DNA from: Tribonema minus
Taxonomy: Eukaryota > Sar > Xanthophyceae > Tribonematales > Tribonemataceae
Reading direction: 5' to 3'
Length of the DNA: 64,000 nt
NCBI GenBank assembly: GCA_017506865.1
Contig: JAFCMP010000536.1
Coordinates: 992,001 to 1,056,000 of the forward strand
This document shows positions 62,501-64,000 of this stretch, one piece after another. A program made the position numbers and the translations under genes. The notes below the pieces were generated by a model. That model made no database searches and was not told the DNA's origin. It saw only the letters and a program-made list of their open reading frames with translations. How positions within the stretch are numbered: position 1 is the stretch's first letter; the number at the start of each line of letters is the position of its first letter.

Positions 62501-62964
62501 CGTTCCGTGCAGCCCCAGAGCTGTTGATCGTATGTTGAAAGGGTGGCATCTCCATGCAAGACTTGTGCAACCGCTAGGCAGCTGGCTTGCTTCACACAGG
62601 CACCCGGCACCGTCGCCGGACTACAACTGTTACACGACAGTCTAGTACACTATGGCATGCCAACCGGTGCTAAGATTAACAATTGATTAATCAACAAGTG
62701 ACCCGCTGCAGCAAACAAAGGGCATTTGTCCTCCGCGTTGCTTCTCACCATTGCCTGCTGTCGTGATTTGAGGACCGTTGCCTTACGTCGAAACCACACT
62801 CTGCGGCATGTACAATCACCCAGATTTCGCCGCGCTGTTGATAGACCCCTCACCTTGCGCGCTCTCGATGATCCCGTGCCCCAGCTTGTGGTAAAGCCAC
62901 GCCACAAACTCAGAGCAAAAGCGGGCATTGCCGACCTCGCCCCAAATCAGCAGGAACAGAGCCA
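33050..62964 (-). CDS. 1,3-beta-glucan (callose) synthase, GT48 family, partial at 5' end
   Basis: Thirty-four exons give 1,803 residues plus a TAG at 33050-33052; plant callose synthases have about 1,900-1,950, so roughly 100-150 N-terminal residues are not recovered. The enzyme polymerises UDP-glucose to 1,3-beta-glucan at the plasma membrane. Landmarks in order: LIWGEVGNARF, DDFNETFWS, KYTLFWVVV, KMWNAFICSMRED, LTPYYNEAV, WASYRAQTLARTVRG, YRYVVSCQ, NQNQAMVFTRG, AIDMNQD, FREHIFT, RFHYGHPDLFDK, LSEDILAGY, TGRGFVIEHG, ILYNPF, then a run of C-terminal membrane helices. Splice phases agree at every junction as modelled. Introns use GT-AG except one GC-AG. The least certain boundaries are the ends of exons 52699-52810 and 52590-52628 and the start of 60466-60707. 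Confidence 0.92.
33862..33877 (+). repeat. C16 homopolymer run in glucan synthase intron
   Basis: Sixteen cytosines lie in the intron between the last two exons, with the G strand on the transcript. Confidence 0.9.
40719..40720 (-). other. GC-AG intron donor
   Basis: The donor after ...AYFLQL reads GCAAGT on the minus strand, the consensus GC-type donor. The nearby GTs give the wrong phase for the next exon at 40157. Only the GC donor gives a continuous frame. Confidence 0.65.
42219..48609 (-). CDS. Glucan synthase exons 16-26: GT48 catalytic region
   Basis: Exons 48442-48609, 47671-47747, 47123-47265, 46611-46702, 46000-46170, 45595-45693, 45085-45308, 44381-44447, 43380-43712, 42616-42750 and 42219-42279. 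Signatures in order: RRIRFFLSSLLMK, LTPYYNEAV, NEWDAFNERM, WASYRAQTLARTVRG, KYRYVVSCQI, HYSVLAR, RIQLPGTILVGE, NQNQAMVFTRGDAVQAIDMN, FREHIFTHAASAVA, FHYGHPDLFDK, TQGGNSR, LSEDILAGYVWVLRGG, QAGKGRDVGLGQIS. These match the conserved core of plant callose synthases; no core block appears to be lost. Confidence 0.93.
43116..43196 (-). pseudogene. Decayed copy of the glucan synthase exon 43380-43712 (3' part)
   Basis: Eighty-one bases inside the intron immediately downstream of the exon align without gaps to its last 81 bases, by eye at roughly two thirds to three quarters identity. It still reads MLDNPQGICFQYAPFSLFDK against VLDDPLGIRFHYGHPDLFDK, followed by a GTGAGC donor-like site. It has one in-frame TAA and no recognisable acceptor, so use as an alternative exon is unlikely. 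Confidence 0.6.
49314..54081 (-). CDS. Glucan synthase exons 10-15: central cytosolic linker
   Basis: Exons 54038-54081 (44 nt), 52699-52810, 52590-52628 (39 nt), 51396-51479, 50454-50524 and 49314-49716. They encode charged helical sequence (DSERNDSAS; VLKDGEATKQMQWAASHVLK; EDVQLLQKLSERQ; KSLVDALSKNADLHGLC; FTGVIKQLRALAREVENN). The family is least conserved here, so assignment rests on phase continuity. The 52699 boundary uses a poor donor (GTCTTT); a better GTGAGT donor 11 bp further would break phase with the next exon as modelled. Confidence 0.7.
53076..53145. repeat. 35-bp tandem duplication
   Basis: TGACTGAGGGTGAATGGAGC is repeated with period 35 (53076-53110 and 53111-53145), nearly identical, in a glucan synthase intron. 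Confidence 0.8.
54367..54386 (+). repeat. C20 homopolymer run in glucan synthase intron
   Basis: Twenty cytosines on the plus strand (G on the transcript) are followed by a CA-rich stretch (ACACACATACACACACG). Confidence 0.9.
54619..54636 (-). repeat. C18 run abutting a glucan synthase donor site
   Basis: On the transcribed sense (minus) strand the donor GTGAGCG is followed directly by 18 cytosines and then C-rich ACCCCC units. Confidence 0.9.
54644..58228 (-). CDS. Glucan synthase exons 5-9: N-terminal membrane block and FREED-type region
   Basis: Exons 58130-58228, 57349-57481, 56216-56452, 55556-55717 and 54644-54766. They encode the helices AIAVITWLAPSAVLFCL, KYTLFWVVVLAVK, FAYFAILNNLIGASVVIYG and LLALWVGSLGVYLIDIHFWF. 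The cytosolic KMWNAFICSMRED equals the family's WN-x-I-x-S-x-REED block, followed by LPAWVLSGVIDRLQK (family LPLFLLxSKI). A C18 run begins directly after the GTGAGCG donor of the last exon. Confidence 0.9.
59385..62964 (-). CDS. Glucan synthase exons 1-4 (recovered): N-terminal cytosolic domain and first membrane helices
   Basis: Exons 62854-62964, 61832-61950, 60466-60707 and 59385-59693. The first encodes ALFLLIWGEVGNARFCSEF, the hallmark of the FKS1/callose synthase N-terminal domain. The second contains GTFRKDIMVPVCALLASQ, matching the family's VVTPLY helix. The third carries HDDFNETFWSDQCLSW and FVERQSWAHVFHSFWRV. The fourth has hydrophobic helices (IMLLTVLHLLIMANL; FLSPTVTLTACLLI). Phases: 1-1, 1-0, 0-2, 2-2. 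Confidence 0.88.
59730..59840. repeat. 57-bp tandem duplication next to a glucan synthase exon
   Basis: GATCAGC(A/G)TTCTTATGCAG followed by (G/A)AAGGCAAAAGCGG recurs with period 57 just beyond the acceptor of the exon at 59385-59693. A second short repeat (AAGGTGTGGGCTACAAAT) occurs twice at about 59861 and 59887. Confidence 0.7.
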
Positions 62965-64000
62965 CTGCGAGACCACAAGTTCGCACAAAGGCGGGAGCAC
63001 AACGACACATCATTCGTCACGAGTGCTGCTGTGTTCGCACAAAGACAGGAGCACAACAGCACATCATGCATTACGAGTGCTAAGTTGTACTGCACTTTGC
63101 GGCTATTACTCCAATGGAAAATGCTCATGCAGAATATATATGGCTGCGATATGCTCAATCTTGTTTATTGCAACACTCCGAAGTACTTCTATAAGTCACC
63201 ATGGTGTTGTGGGCGAGAGGCGTCCACCCTCTCTGCTGCTGTCGCATCATAAAGCTGCAGCACTTAAGTATTGTACAGCAGCCACAGGCTACAATTGTTG
63301 ACACTTTCTTGGACATCCTGAGGAAAGCCATATTCTGGCGCGCCAACGTTCACAGCCAGAGCCATAGCGGCACCTTCAGAATTTGAGCATGCCATTGTGG
63401 CAGTGAGATATTGTGAGGCTCTGCTTGTGCAAGGCACGAATTGCAATTATTAGTAATCAAACGCAGACTGCAACTAAACCGAGCTCTCGAGGTTGACATT
63501 TGCTGAGGAGTTGCTAAGCATGTTGTGCTCAGACAGTCACTGTGCTGGCATTGGTGTGAAGTCAGCCTATATGTTATCATGATGGTCACCTTCAAGGGCA
63601 GCAACCTGCGACTCGCTGCCGCAGCCATCGCCCAGCGCTCTCTTGAAGTCGACTTCATCGACATCCAGCATCCTGCTCCACTTGCTGCCAGATGCGCAAG
63701 CGAACAACGGCAAGGCAAAGTGCACAGCCTTTCAGTGTTGACAGCAATGTCATCAACACACGGTGGCCTCTGAAGTGGTCGGTACAATGTAGCAGACTGA
63801 GTGTCTGTGCTCACAATCAAGCCCAGGGACGAGCTTTGTGTTGCGTATGCGCTCACTCAACGAGGCCGCCCTACTTTCATGCCCCCCCCTCCCCCCCCAG
63901 TCTTCAGCAAGCGCGTGTGCCGTTTGCACATGCTGTCACGGGTGTTCCTGACAAGTAAGAGAACAAAACGCCCATCCAAGTTGAAAGTTGTTGTCACCCA
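62965..64000 (-). other. Unresolved 5' region of the glucan synthase
   Basis: The missing N-terminus should be encoded here or beyond the window. Two candidate exons are open on the minus strand: about 63308-63386 (ALAVNVGAPEYGFPQDVQES, resembling the family block FGFQ-x-DNV) and about 63597-63720 (RERWAMAAAASRRLLPLK). Neither joins the exon at 62964 with a convincing donor and phase, so they are not included in the gene model. C-rich runs lie near 63.88 kb. Confidence 0.3.
62979..63083. repeat. 54-bp tandem duplication next to a glucan synthase exon
   Basis: GTTCGCACAAAG(G/A)C(G/A)GGAG followed by CACAAC recurs with period 54 (62979-63032 and 63033-63083), starting 15 bp from the acceptor of the exon at 62964. 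Confidence 0.7.

Noticed and set aside
1-64000. tRNA, rRNA, snRNA or CRISPR-like arrays
   Set aside because: No cloverleaf with A/B box spacing, rRNA core sequence or regularly spaced repeats was recognised; the only regular arrays are the telomeric repeats and two-copy tandem duplications.

Overview
The window looks like nuclear DNA of a green alga (Chlorophyta), probably Chlamydomonadales. The basis is: intron-dense genes with GC-rich exons in noncoding DNA nearer 48-50% GC (judged by eye); a TGTAA motif downstream of one stop codon, the usual chlorophyte poly(A) signal; a plant/algal-type callose synthase; alanine-rich low-complexity proteins; and a TTAGGG-type telomere repeat, which some chlamydomonadalean clades use instead of TTTAGGG. 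Genus and species cannot be fixed from the sequence. No rRNA, tRNA, CRISPR array or bacterial operon was seen.

Layout. (1) 1-9.1 kb: minus-strand exons of a surface protein built from parallel beta-helix (Pmp-like, GGAI...N) repeats, one repeat per exon, all exons phase 1-1. One intron of this gene holds a short (TTAGGG)n array fused to a 5'-truncated LINE (4059 to about 7110). (2) About 9.6-17.95 kb: a broken Ty3/Gypsy chromovirus (gag-like, RT/RNase H, integrase, chromodomain). (3) 17.95-21.2 kb: mostly noncoding, AT-rich, full of short palindromes. (4) 21.18-21.49 kb (minus): a 103-residue single-pass membrane ORF, divergent from (5) a six-exon plus-strand kinase gene, 21691-30773. Its 933-residue product combines an N-terminal helical bundle resembling that of MLKL, a kinase domain with all catalytic residues, and about six armadillo-like repeats. 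(6) 30.8-33.05 kb: convergent intergenic space. (7) 33050 to at least 62964 (minus): a 1,3-beta-glucan (callose) synthase, GT48, reconstructed here as 34 exons coding 1,803 residues; its 5' end lies above 62.96 kb or beyond the window.

The exon models were built by hand from splice signals, phase continuity and family resemblance. The kinase model has only phase-0 introns. In the glucan synthase the phases agree at every junction under the chosen boundaries, including one GC-AG intron and a 39-nt exon.

Most notable: the MLKL-like/kinase/ARM protein; decayed copies of neighbouring exons (exon echoes) inside introns of both large host genes; and the telomere-repeat/LINE junction. No functional link between the beta-helix gene, the membrane stub and the kinase is shown by the sequence; that they form one surface-sensing locus is only a hypothesis.
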